From NCBI GenBank assembly GCA_016712525.1, contig JADJQX010000007.1:1736001-1800000 (forward strand): 64,000 bases of DNA. Direction: 5' to 3'. This stretch comes from Myxococcales bacterium (GTDB lineage Bacteria > Myxococcota_A > Polyangia > Polyangiales > Polyangiaceae). The number at the start of each line of letters is the position of its first letter. The first letter of the stretch is position 1. Under the pieces are notes generated by a model. The model saw only the letters and a program-made list of their open reading frames with translations. It was not told the DNA's origin and ran no database searches. Below are positions 1 through 11,523 of this stretch, piece by piece. The translations under genes were made by a program, and so were the position numbers.

Positions 1-531
1 TGGGCGTGGGACAAATCGACGCTCGCGCTCTTCGCGCGTCACTACAAGACGGACGCGCCCTTGCCCGCCGCGCTCCACGAAAAAATGCTGCGCGCTCGCG
101 GGTTCGGACGCGCGCTCGCGACGCAGCGTCAGCTCTTCCTCGCCGCGCTGGACCAGACGTACCACACGCGAAAACCGCCCTTCGAGACGACGCCGGTCCT
201 CGCCGAGGTCCAAGCCAAGTACACCCCGTTCAAGTACGTCGAGGGCACGCACTTCCAGGGCACGTTCGGTCACCTCGTCGGGTACGACGCCGGGTACTAC
301 GGGTACCAATGGGCTCTCTCGATCGCGCGCGACCTCTTCACGCGCTTCTCCGCCGCGGGGCTGCTCGACCCGAAGACCGCCGCCGACTACCGAGCGAGGG
401 TGCTCGAGCGGGGCGGGAGCGCCGACGCCGACGAGCTCGTCCGAGACTTCCTCGGGCGCCCCCGCAGCGACGCCGCCTACAAGGCCTTCCTCGTCGGCGG
501 GAGCGCACCCGTGGCCAAGGGCTCACGATGA
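1..531 (+). CDS. M3 family metallopeptidase, C-terminal fragment
   Basis: The reading frame is open from the first base and ends at TGA 529-531, so this is the last 176 residues of a gene starting outside the window. The segment around residues 80-115 (HLVGYDAGYYGYQW, then DLFTRF) and the end (GGSADADELVRDFLGR) match the C-terminal helical region of thimet-oligopeptidase/oligopeptidase A type M3 zinc peptidases, which cleave short peptides. The HExxH zinc motif would lie upstream and is not visible. The stop overlaps the next ATG by four bases (ATGA), so the two genes are probably co-translated. Family assignment is firm; substrate is unknown. Confidence 0.85.
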   Translation, partial: WAWDKSTLALFARHYKTDAPLPAALHEKMLRARGFGRALATQRQLFLAALDQTYHTRKPPFETTPVLAEVQAKYTPFKYVEGTHFQGTFGHLVGYDAGYYGYQWALSIARDLFTRFSAAGLLDPKTAADYRARVLERGGSADADELVRDFLGRPRSDAAYKAFLVGGSAPVAKGSR

Positions 532-1601
532 GCCTCCGCCGCCTCGCGAGGGTGGGCATCGCGGTCGCGGCCTCGTTGACCGCGCTCCGCTCGACCGACG
601 CGCGGGCCTGCATGCCCGCTCCGCCACCGAACCACTTCGTGCGTGTCGCCGACGAAGCCGCCCTCATCACGTACGACGAGGCGACGAAGACCGAGCACTT
701 CGTGAGGCGTGCCTCGTTCGAAACCGACACGACCGACTTCGGCTTCGTGGTGCCGGTGCCGTCGAGGCCCACGCTCTCCGAGGCCGACCCTTCCGTGTTC
801 CAGCGCCTCGAGGAGCTCACGCGCCCCCCCATCGTGTACTCCCACAGGATCTCCGGCGTCGATCCGACACCGCTCTTCCTCATGACGTTCGCGATGCGCT
901 CGGCGGTCGTGTCGGCGCCGGCGCCCGTCACGGTCCTCGACCAGCTGACGGTCGCGGGGTACGACGCCGCCATCCTCGAGGCCACGAGCCCGACCGCCCT
1001 GTCCGAGTGGCTCTCGAGCCACGGCTACGCGAGCTCCCCCGAGACCGCCGAGTGGGTCGCCCCGTACGTCGAGAAAAAGTGGCTCTTCGTCGCCCTGCGA
1101 ATCGCGCCGAAGGGCGCCGCCCCCGCACCGTCGGCGCCACGGCGGGTCGGCTCCGGGCTCGTCGACATCGCCTTTCGAACGGAGGCGCCCTTCTACCCGT
1201 ACCGCGAGCCGGCGAGCGCGCGGGCGGGCACGGCGGGGACGACTCGATCTCTCGCGGTGTACTACATCGGCGGAGAGAGAGTGAAAGGTACGCTGGGCGC
1301 GAGCGCGACGTGGGCCGGGGCGACGACGTTCGCCAAACGTCTCGACGCCGATGTCTCGGGCGCGCCGACGCCGACGAAGGGGCGCGTGCTGACGGCGTTC
1401 GTCGACCGCGCCTCGCCACGCCCAGGGACCGACGAGGTCTACTTTCACCGCGCCGATACGAGCGCCGACCTCGTCCCGCCGCCGATGGAGATCGTGATCG
1501 GGGACAAGGTGCCCGTACCGATCGACGTCGTGCTCGTCGTCGGCGGCGGGCTCGCGCTCGTCGCGAGGACGATCCGCAAGCGGCGCGACCGAGGGCGCTG
1601 A
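528..1601 (+). CDS. DUF2330 domain-containing membrane-anchored protein
   Basis: 357 aa. It has an N-terminal signal-like segment (residues 1-25) followed by a Cys/Pro stretch (ACMPAPPP) and the DUF2330 pattern of an extracytoplasmic beta-rich domain (ITYDEATKTEHFVRRASFE, then FGFVVPVPSRP). A hydrophobic helix near residues 330-348 (IDVVLVVGGGLALVA) is followed by basic residues, which predicts a C-terminal membrane anchor with most of the protein outside the cytoplasm. DUF2330 proteins have no established biochemical role. The ATG overlaps the stop of the upstream M3 peptidase (ATGA), which supports this start and suggests an operon. Confidence 0.82.
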   Translation: MSLRRLARVGIAVAASLTALRSTDARACMPAPPPNHFVRVADEAALITYDEATKTEHFVRRASFETDTTDFGFVVPVPSRPTLSEADPSVFQRLEELTRPPIVYSHRISGVDPTPLFLMTFAMRSAVVSAPAPVTVLDQLTVAGYDAAILEATSPTALSEWLSSHGYASSPETAEWVAPYVEKKWLFVALRIAPKGAAPAPSAPRRVGSGLVDIAFRTEAPFYPYREPASARAGTAGTTRSLAVYYIGGERVKGTLGASATWAGATTFAKRLDADVSGAPTPTKGRVLTAFVDRASPRPGTDEVYFHRADTSADLVPPPMEIVIGDKVPVPIDVVLVVGGGLALVARTIRKRRDRGR

Positions 1602-1613
1602 GGTACGCCGGGA

Positions 1614-3344
1614 TCAGTTCTTCGTGAACGCGCCCACGACCTTCTTCGCGAACCCGTCGTACGCCGAGTCGGCCATCTGGCCGTAGACGCGCTCTTCGAG
1701 GGGGCCGTCCCCTGTCTCGCGGAGCTGGGGCACGGTCACGCCCTTCCAGACGTCGTGCTTGGTCTTGAACGTGCGGCGGTCTTGCGGGAGCACGAGGACG
1801 GCATCGAAGCCGAAGTTCAGCCCCACGATCGTGACCCGAGGCTTTCGGCTCGTGTAGGTGTGCCCCGACCAGTCGGCCCCGTGTACGAGGAAGAGGGTCG
1901 GCGCCGTGACCTTCGGGAACGGATCTTCGGCCTTTCCCGCGTCGGGCTCCGCCGCGCTCTGCACCACGTGGACGAGCTCCTTGTCGAAGCCCTCGGCGAG
2001 CTTCTCCCCTACGGCCTTCGTGAGCATCTCTTCGCGGGCTTTGTGGTGCGGCCCATCGAAGTACTTCGATATGAGCGACACGGGACCATTGTAGGTAATG
2101 GTCTTCATGATGGCCTTGTCGGCCGAGGCGAGCTTTGGCCCCGGTCGCCGGCGGAACCGCACCTCGAGCGACGGTCCCCCCTTTTCGAGGGCCGCGAAGA
2201 GCTGGGTCAGGACGGGCGACATCTCCCCGCGCGAAGCCTCGGGCACGTTGGCGAGGACCCTCGCGAGCTCTTTCTCGTAGACCGCGTGCACGGCGGCCGC
2301 GAGCTCCTTCTGGAGGCCGTGCTGGGGATACGAGGTGGCGAACCCCTGGAGCGCGCCGAGCGTCCCCTTGGCCTTCGCTCGCTCGAGCTCGGCGAGCATC
2401 GCGGAGTGGAGGGCCGCGTCGACCTCGTCCGTGATGTCCGTGTCGGGGTAGGCCGCCTTGAAGGCAACGATGGCCTCGACCGTCCCCGCGGCGGAGGCGG
2501 TCCGCAGGGCCGCGCGCGGCAAGAGCACGCGCGAGACCTCACGAGCGTGGGTCTTTCCCTGGAGGAGGTACGACCGGTACGCGGCCTCGGTCCCCGCGGC
2601 CTTGGCCCGGGAGTAGAGGAGGCCTTCGCTGGTCGCGTTTCGCATGAAGTACGTGGTCACGCCGAAGACGAGGCCGACCCCGAGCGCGACGGCCCAGCCG
2701 AGCTTCTGCCAAGCCGGGAGCACCTCGGCGTAGGGAGCGCGCGGGCCTACGGGGCTCGAGAACCGCGGCTCGTGCATGGGGTCGAGCTGCGCGAGCTTGG
2801 CCGAATCGTTCTCGGCGAGCGCGACGCGTGCATTCTGCACACCTTCGGCAACGAGCCGGGCGAGGTCCTCCCCGGCAGCCGCCTCGAACGTGTAGCTCTT
2901 TCCTGCGGCGGTCAGGGTCACCCGGGGACCCGCCCCGGAAAGGATCGCCTCGGCCGTGGGGACGATGCGCAGCTCGGCGCTCGTCGCGTCGACGATGCAC
3001 GCCGGGAAGAGGTAGACCCCGCGGGGCAGCGGGAAGCACTTGACCTCGGTGACGTGCCGCCTCGAGGCGATGAACGCCAACACCGCGAGCGCGATGAGCG
3101 CGACGTAGAGGCAGAGGGCCACGACGCCGTGCTGGGAGAGGGAAGAGCCGAGGCTGCCGAACCCGACGAAGAAGAGGCCGAGGAGCAGCACGATCGCGCC
3201 ACCCATGACGCCGAGCCACAAGGTGTCCTTCTTGGGCCCGCCCGGGCTCCGCGCGAGAGGTACCGGCACGAACCCTTCGGAGATCGAGCCCGTGAGCCTG
3301 TCTTGGAGTACGCGGGAGAGCGAGTAGAACGAGACAGTTCGCAT
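1614..3344 (-). CDS. Hypothetical multi-pass membrane protein with helical-repeat C-terminus
   Basis: 576 aa from ATG 3344 (MRTVSFYSLSRVL); a longer in-frame start at 3392 would add a basic, unlikely leader. Hydrophobic helices lie at about residues 42-62, 73-93 and 217-234. Between TM2 and TM3 is a compact region that may be a small soluble domain. After TM3, residues 245-370 contain repeated helix-like units rich in Ala, Leu and Tyr, each about 35 residues long, resembling degenerate TPR-like repeats. I recognise no catalytic motif. It converges with the DUF2330 gene (12 bp between stops) and diverges from the Hsp70 gene. Function unknown. Confidence 0.7.
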   Translation of the reverse strand: MRTVSFYSLSRVLQDRLTGSISEGFVPVPLARSPGGPKKDTLWLGVMGGAIVLLLGLFFVGFGSLGSSLSQHGVVALCLYVALIALAVLAFIASRRHVTEVKCFPLPRGVYLFPACIVDATSAELRIVPTAEAILSGAGPRVTLTAAGKSYTFEAAAGEDLARLVAEGVQNARVALAENDSAKLAQLDPMHEPRFSSPVGPRAPYAEVLPAWQKLGWAVALGVGLVFGVTTYFMRNATSEGLLYSRAKAAGTEAAYRSYLLQGKTHAREVSRVLLPRAALRTASAAGTVEAIVAFKAAYPDTDITDEVDAALHSAMLAELERAKAKGTLGALQGFATSYPQHGLQKELAAAVHAVYEKELARVLANVPEASRGEMSPVLTQLFAALEKGGPSLEVRFRRRPGPKLASADKAIMKTITYNGPVSLISKYFDGPHHKAREEMLTKAVGEKLAEGFDKELVHVVQSAAEPDAGKAEDPFPKVTAPTLFLVHGADWSGHTYTSRKPRVTIVGLNFGFDAVLVLPQDRRTFKTKHDVWKGVTVPQLRETGDGPLEERVYGQMADSAYDGFAKKVVGAFTKN

Positions 3345-3684
3345 CGGTCGTGGCCGGACGCACCGGCGCCCGAACCCGAAGCCTACGGACATCGGAGGCG
3401 GCGGTCACCTATTCGTCGTCTAAATCAGCGGCCGCCAAGGGGCCTTTCGGTCGAGGATCGGCGAGCGGCCGCCCCACCGGCTCCACCTCTGGCTCGCCCC
3501 GTCCTGCGCGGGCCAGCCGCCGTGACCCACCGGCGAAAAGGCCGTGGGAGCGCCGACCCGCTTGGCGGCCCGACGGTGGCGCCGATGTGGGTGTGACCGC
3601 GCGCCGCCCGGCCCAAGTCGCGGAATGAAGCCGAACGTCCGACCTTTCCTTTACCCTGCGTTGGGGGGGGGCTAGAAGAGAGCG
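3345..3684. other. Divergent intergenic region, no supported gene
   Basis: 340 bp between two divergent genes, so it must hold both promoters. Short ORFs on both strands here have no recognisable family and look like GC-rich noise. I find no CTTGAA/CCCCAT-type heat-shock promoter and no CIRCE inverted repeat in front of the Hsp70 gene. The most distinctive element is a run of nine G just before the Hsp70 ribosome binding site. Confidence 0.5.
3663..3671 (+). repeat. G9 homopolymer in the Hsp70 leader
   Basis: Nine consecutive G residues (TTGGGGGGGGGCTAG context) end 13 bases before the GTG start of the Hsp70 gene and just upstream of its purine-rich ribosome binding site (AGAAGAGAG). Homopolymers of this length are prone to slippage, and one in a 5' leader could alter promoter or leader spacing. 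Regulation by this tract is inference only. Confidence 0.6.
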
Positions 3685-6896
<3,212 letters not shown>

Positions 6897-6900
<4 letters not shown>

Positions 6901-7469
6901 CGACGACGATGGATGCCCAGGCTCTTTCCGGATGGCTCGCCGTCCTCGACAAGCTCTCGTATTACGACCTCCTCGGAGTACCGAAGTCGGCCACGCACGA
7001 CGACCTTCGGCGCGCCTTCCACGCCTTCGCCGAGACGTTCCACCCCGACGCCCACCGCGCACGGCCGCCGAACGAACAAGGCGCGGTCGAGACGATCTTC
7101 AAGCGAGGCGCCGAGGCGTTCAGGGTGCTCTCGGAGCCGGGTCTGCGGGCGCAGTACGATCAGGCGCTGACCCTCGTCACGGACCAGGGCAGCGCTCGCG
7201 CGGCCGTCGCGACGCGCACGGTCACGACCAACAGCATCGCCCCTGCCCCCGCGAGGCTCCTCGACACGGTGCGCTCCCCGGGCGCGCGCCCCTTCGTCTT
7301 GCGGGCCGAGGAGCTCGCGAAGAAGGGCGACTTCAAACAAGCGAAGCTCCAGCTCACGATGGCGCTCCACATGGAACGCGGGAACGTGAGGCTCGAGGCC
7401 TTCGCGAAAGAGCTCGACGAGAACGCGAAGAAACAAGCGGCCGACGAAAAGTCGAACTGGAAAAAGTAG
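6897..7469 (+). CDS. J-domain (DnaJ-like) co-chaperone, partner of the upstream Hsp70
   Basis: 190 aa. The GTG start overlaps the Hsp70 stop (GTGA); an in-frame ATG at 6909 is the alternative. Residues 20-90 form a J domain (YYDLLGVPKSATHDDLRRAF, then the HPD motif in ETFHPDAH) that stimulates Hsp70 ATP hydrolysis. No Gly/Phe region, zinc-finger cysteines or class I/II C-terminal domain follows. The C-terminal 70 residues have an Ala/Leu/Lys helical pattern (ELAKKGDFKQAKLQLTMAL) resembling one TPR-like unit. It is therefore a class III J protein, probably specific for the unusual Hsp70 made from the same message. A possible terminator follows. Confidence 0.88.
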
Positions 7470-7473
7470 ACAT

Positions 7474-7496
7474 AAGCCCTTGTTTTCATTGGGCTT
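7474..7496. terminator. Possible bidirectional terminator between the J-domain and kinase genes
   Basis: AAGCCC (7474-7479) pairs with GGGCTT (7491-7496) around an 11-base AT-rich loop and is followed by TTTT on the plus strand; the same stem precedes a short T stretch on the minus strand. It lies exactly between two convergent stop codons. The stem is only 6 bp, so efficiency is uncertain. Confidence 0.45.
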
Positions 7497-9257
<1,761 letters not shown>

Positions 9258-9356
9258 CGGAGGAGGCGCGGGCGATGACCACCCCGAGACGGAGCGGCGG
9301 GCACCCCGCGACGTTCTCGAGGCTACCAAGGAGTTCGCGCGCACGTGAATCTTCCT

Positions 9357-9438
9357 GCGCGCGCGAGACCTCCGCCCACGAAGGAGCCGACCTACGTCGT
9401 TCGCTTAAGCGCGCGCGAGACCTCCGCCCACGAAGGAG
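9357..9438 (+). repeat. Perfect 30-bp direct repeat upstream of the kinase gene
   Basis: An identical 30-bp unit occurs at 9357-9386 and 9409-9438 with a 22-bp spacer. It lies in the 200-bp gap between the DUF2752 and kinase genes, both on the minus strand. Each copy contains CTCC/GGAG arms that can form a small hairpin, and the second copy is also part of a larger CGCGCGAG/CTCGCGCG stem (9412-9455) just after the DUF2752 stop. It could be a duplicated terminator or a regulatory site. Confidence 0.8.
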
Positions 9439-9456
9439 AGGACCTCGCTCGCGCGT

Positions 9457-9891
9457 CTACACGGGAACCGGCCCGCCGAGGACGCCGAAGAACCGCACGA
9501 TCCACAGGGCGATCGCCACGAGGAGGAGGCCGAAGATCGCCTTCACCACGCCGCGGATCGCGGGCGCCTCGTCGAAGCGGCGGGTGTGCCCGTCCCGGGC
9601 GGCGACGAAGACGAGGCGCGCCGAGAGCACGCCGAGCAGCACCACGAGCGGCGGTGCCACGGGGTTCAACATCGCCCCCGAAAAGTCGAGGGAGAGCAGC
9701 GCGAGCGTGGACCGGGTCGCGCCACACGTCGGGCACGGCACGTGGAACATAGCCGCGAGCGGGCACCTCACGACGCCGCTCCCGACGACGAGCGCGTAGG
9801 CGACGATGGCCGAACCGACGAGGAGCGTCGCGCGCGCGCGTTTCGCGAGGGGCACGGTCGAAACCGGCGCGTGCTCGTTTCCCTTGGGCAT
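9457..9891 (-). CDS. DUF2752 family small membrane protein
   Basis: 144 aa with three or four predicted membrane helices (residues about 20-40, 60-95 and 115-135). The DUF2752 signature is clear: CPTCGATRSTLALLSLDF followed by NPVAP, meaning a CPxCGxTR motif at the start of a helix and an Asn-Pro in the next. Members are integral membrane proteins of unknown function, widespread in bacteria. The gene diverges from the CD225-like membrane protein with 88 bp between starts, and sits upstream of the kinase on the same strand after a repeat-containing gap. Confidence 0.82.
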   Translation of the reverse strand: MPKGNEHAPVSTVPLAKRARATLLVGSAIVAYALVVGSGVVRCPLAAMFHVPCPTCGATRSTLALLSLDFSGAMLNPVAPPLVVLLGVLSARLVFVAARDGHTRRFDEAPAIRGVVKAIFGLLLVAIALWIVRFFGVLGGPVPV

Positions 9892-9979
9892 CCCCGAACT
9901 TTATGCAATCCTTCGGTAGAAATCGCGGGGACTCGCTCCCTTCGACATGCACACGACTTCGCGAGGAGAGCAGACGCCC

Positions 9980-10561
9980 ATGATGGTGACCGATCCCACG
10001 ACCGCAAATTCGACTGTCCACGCCGCGGGCGGGTACGGGCCTCCGGGCGGCATGCCTCCTGGCGGCGGTTACGGTGGCCCGCCCCCCGGCGGCGCCCCCC
10101 CCGGCGGCTACGGCGGCCCCCCCGGCGGTGGTGGCCCGCCCGGCTTCGGTGGTCCGCCCCCCGGTGGCTACGGTGGGCCTCCCCCCGGTGGTGCGCCCCC
10201 CGGCGGCTTCGGTGGACCGCCCCCCGGTGGTTACGGCGCACCTCCGCCCGGCTTCGGTCCCCCCGGTGGAGGCTTCCCGCCCCCCGGCGGCCCCATGATG
10301 CCGGGCGCCGGAGGCGACGTGAACACGACGCTCCCGATCATCCTCGGCGTCATCTCGTGCCTCTGCTGCGGCATCAGCTTCATCCTGGGTGTCGTCGGGA
10401 TCGTGCTCGCCGTCCAGGCCGGCAACGCCAAGAACATGGGCGACATCGAGGGCGCGCGGAGCAAGGCCAAGACCGCGACGATCCTCGGCGCCGTGGGCAT
10501 CGGCCTCGGCCTCCTGCTCGACGTCGTCTGGGGCATCATCAACGTCGCCGCGAACTCCTGA
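9980..10561 (+). CDS. CD225/dispanin-like membrane protein with Gly/Pro-rich N-terminus
   Basis: 193 aa from ATG 9980, which has GAGGAG at 9963-9968; an upstream ATG at 9947 lacks a ribosome binding site. Residues 15-110 are GGYGGPPPGG-type repeats, predicted disordered and cytosolic. The C-terminal 80 residues carry two hydrophobic helices joined by a short polar loop (GDIEGARSKAKTATILG), the layout and loop pattern of CD225/dispanin proteins, with a CLCC cluster in helix one. DUF4190-type proteins have a similar look and are the main alternative. Some relatives shape or stiffen membranes; the function here is unknown. A strong terminator follows. Confidence 0.72.
   Translation: MMVTDPTTANSTVHAAGGYGPPGGMPPGGGYGGPPPGGAPPGGYGGPPGGGGPPGFGGPPPGGYGGPPPGGAPPGGFGGPPPGGYGAPPPGFGPPGGGFPPPGGPMMPGAGGDVNTTLPIILGVISCLCCGISFILGVVGIVLAVQAGNAKNMGDIEGARSKAKTATILGAVGIGLGLLLDVVWGIINVAANS
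10021..10290 (+). repeat. Degenerate GGYGGPPPGG-coding tandem repeats
   Basis: About 270 bp of C/G-rich sequence built from degenerate units coding for GGYGGPPPGG, GGFGGPPPGG and close variants. It forms the disordered N-terminal half of the CD225-like protein. Copy number is likely to vary between strains. Confidence 0.75.
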
Positions 10562-10582
10562 CACGACCTTCGTCCTAGGACG

Positions 10583-10622
10583 CTGCCCGGTCACCGCGAG
10601 GAGGCCGGGCAGTCTCCTTTTT
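10583..10622 (+). terminator. Rho-independent terminator after the CD225-like gene
   Basis: CTGCCCGG (10583-10590) and CCGGGCAG (10605-10612) form a perfect 8-bp stem with a 14-base loop, followed by TCTCCTTTTT. It is 21 bp after the stop codon and well placed to end the plus-strand transcript before the convergent sigma-factor operon. Confidence 0.8.
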
Positions 10623-10696
10623 GTCGCCACGCGTGCGCGCCCACACGCGACATTCCCCTTTCAAGTCGGACAGTTATGCGTCCGTGAGGGTGGCCC

Positions 10697-10933
10697 TCAC
10701 GGGCGCACACCTCGGATCTTGGCGAGCACGGCGCGGGCCGTGCCGCTCGTCCCGTCGGGGGAGAGCGCGGCCTCGAGCCGACGTTCGACGAGGGACTCCT
10801 CGAAGGCCGTTGCGCGATCGTCCGCGTCGAGATCGTAGAAGGCCTTCGACCACACGATCTCGCCCGTCGCGCGGGTCTCGCGCGTCGCGGAGCACAGCTC
10901 GGCGATCAACGTGTCGCGCTCGTCGGGGCTCAC
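10697..10933 (-). CDS. Small cytosolic protein translationally coupled to the sigma factor
   Basis: 78 aa from GTG 10933, which overlaps the sigma-factor stop (GTGA). The longer frame upstream is a shadow of the sigma-factor end. The sequence (start VSPDERDTLIAELC; then FYDLDADDRATAFEE) is acidic and predicted mostly helical, with no membrane helix, zinc motif or signal peptide. I do not recognise a family. The tight coupling to an ECF-type sigma factor makes a regulatory partner, such as a soluble anti-sigma factor, a reasonable guess, but no anti-sigma motif is visible. Confidence 0.62.
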   Translation of the reverse strand: MSPDERDTLIAELCSATRETRATGEIVWSKAFYDLDADDRATAFEESLVERRLEAALSPDGTSGTARAVLAKIRGVRP

Positions 10934-11505
10934 CGCGCACCTCCTTCGAGCCGACCAGAGACGCGAACACCTCGCTCCTCGAGGCACCCGACCAGGGCAC
11001 GTTTCGCCCGGGTGACGTTCTGCAAGAACGTGTTCGTCCGCATGCCGAGGCGCACGGCTAGCGACGCGTCGGTCGCAGAGCCCGAGCCCTCGAGCCTCGC
11101 CAAGACAACCTCCCGCGGCTTCGCGGGCAGGAGCTCGAGGCAGAGACGGAGGGCCTCACGGAGGAGGTCGTCGCGCGCGCCGCCCTGCGGGAGCTCCACC
11201 GCCGCCGACTCGAGCGCGGCTTCGTCCGCCACGGTCACCCTCCGCCTGCGAAGCTCCGAGATCGCCGTGTTGCGTGCCGTCGTCACGGCGAAGCGCATGA
11301 GCGAGCTCGGCCGCCCGTCGGGGACGACCCTCGGGGCGGCCTGCCACACACGAAGGAAGGCCTCCTGGAGCACGGCCTCGGTGTCCACGACGCGCGCGAA
11401 CCCTCGAAGCGAAGCCCGCACCTCGGGCTCCACGGCGCCGAGCCACGCGGCGAACGCCGTGTCGTCCCCGGCCGCAATGCGTGCAAGATACACATCCGTG
11501 TCCAC
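10930..11505 (-). CDS. ECF-type RNA polymerase sigma factor
   Basis: 191 aa, GTG start with AAGGAGG five bases upstream. Region 2 is at residues 15-80 (TEAVLQEAFLRVWQAAP, then MRFAVTTARNTAISELRRRR for promoter melting and -10 recognition). Region 4 is at 120-175 (LELLPAKPREVVLARLEG, then SLAVRLGMRTNTFLQNVTRAK as the -35 helix-turn-helix). It should direct RNA polymerase to a small regulon. It starts 18 bp after the VIT/VWA gene and overlaps a 78-aa gene at its end. No transmembrane anti-sigma factor is adjacent, which is unusual for an ECF factor. Confidence 0.9.
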   Translation of the reverse strand: MDTDVYLARIAAGDDTAFAAWLGAVEPEVRASLRGFARVVDTEAVLQEAFLRVWQAAPRVVPDGRPSSLMRFAVTTARNTAISELRRRRVTVADEAALESAAVELPQGGARDDLLREALRLCLELLPAKPREVVLARLEGSGSATDASLAVRLGMRTNTFLQNVTRAKRALVGCLEERGVRVSGRLEGGAR

Positions 11506-11523
11506 GAGCCCTCCTTCGTCCGT

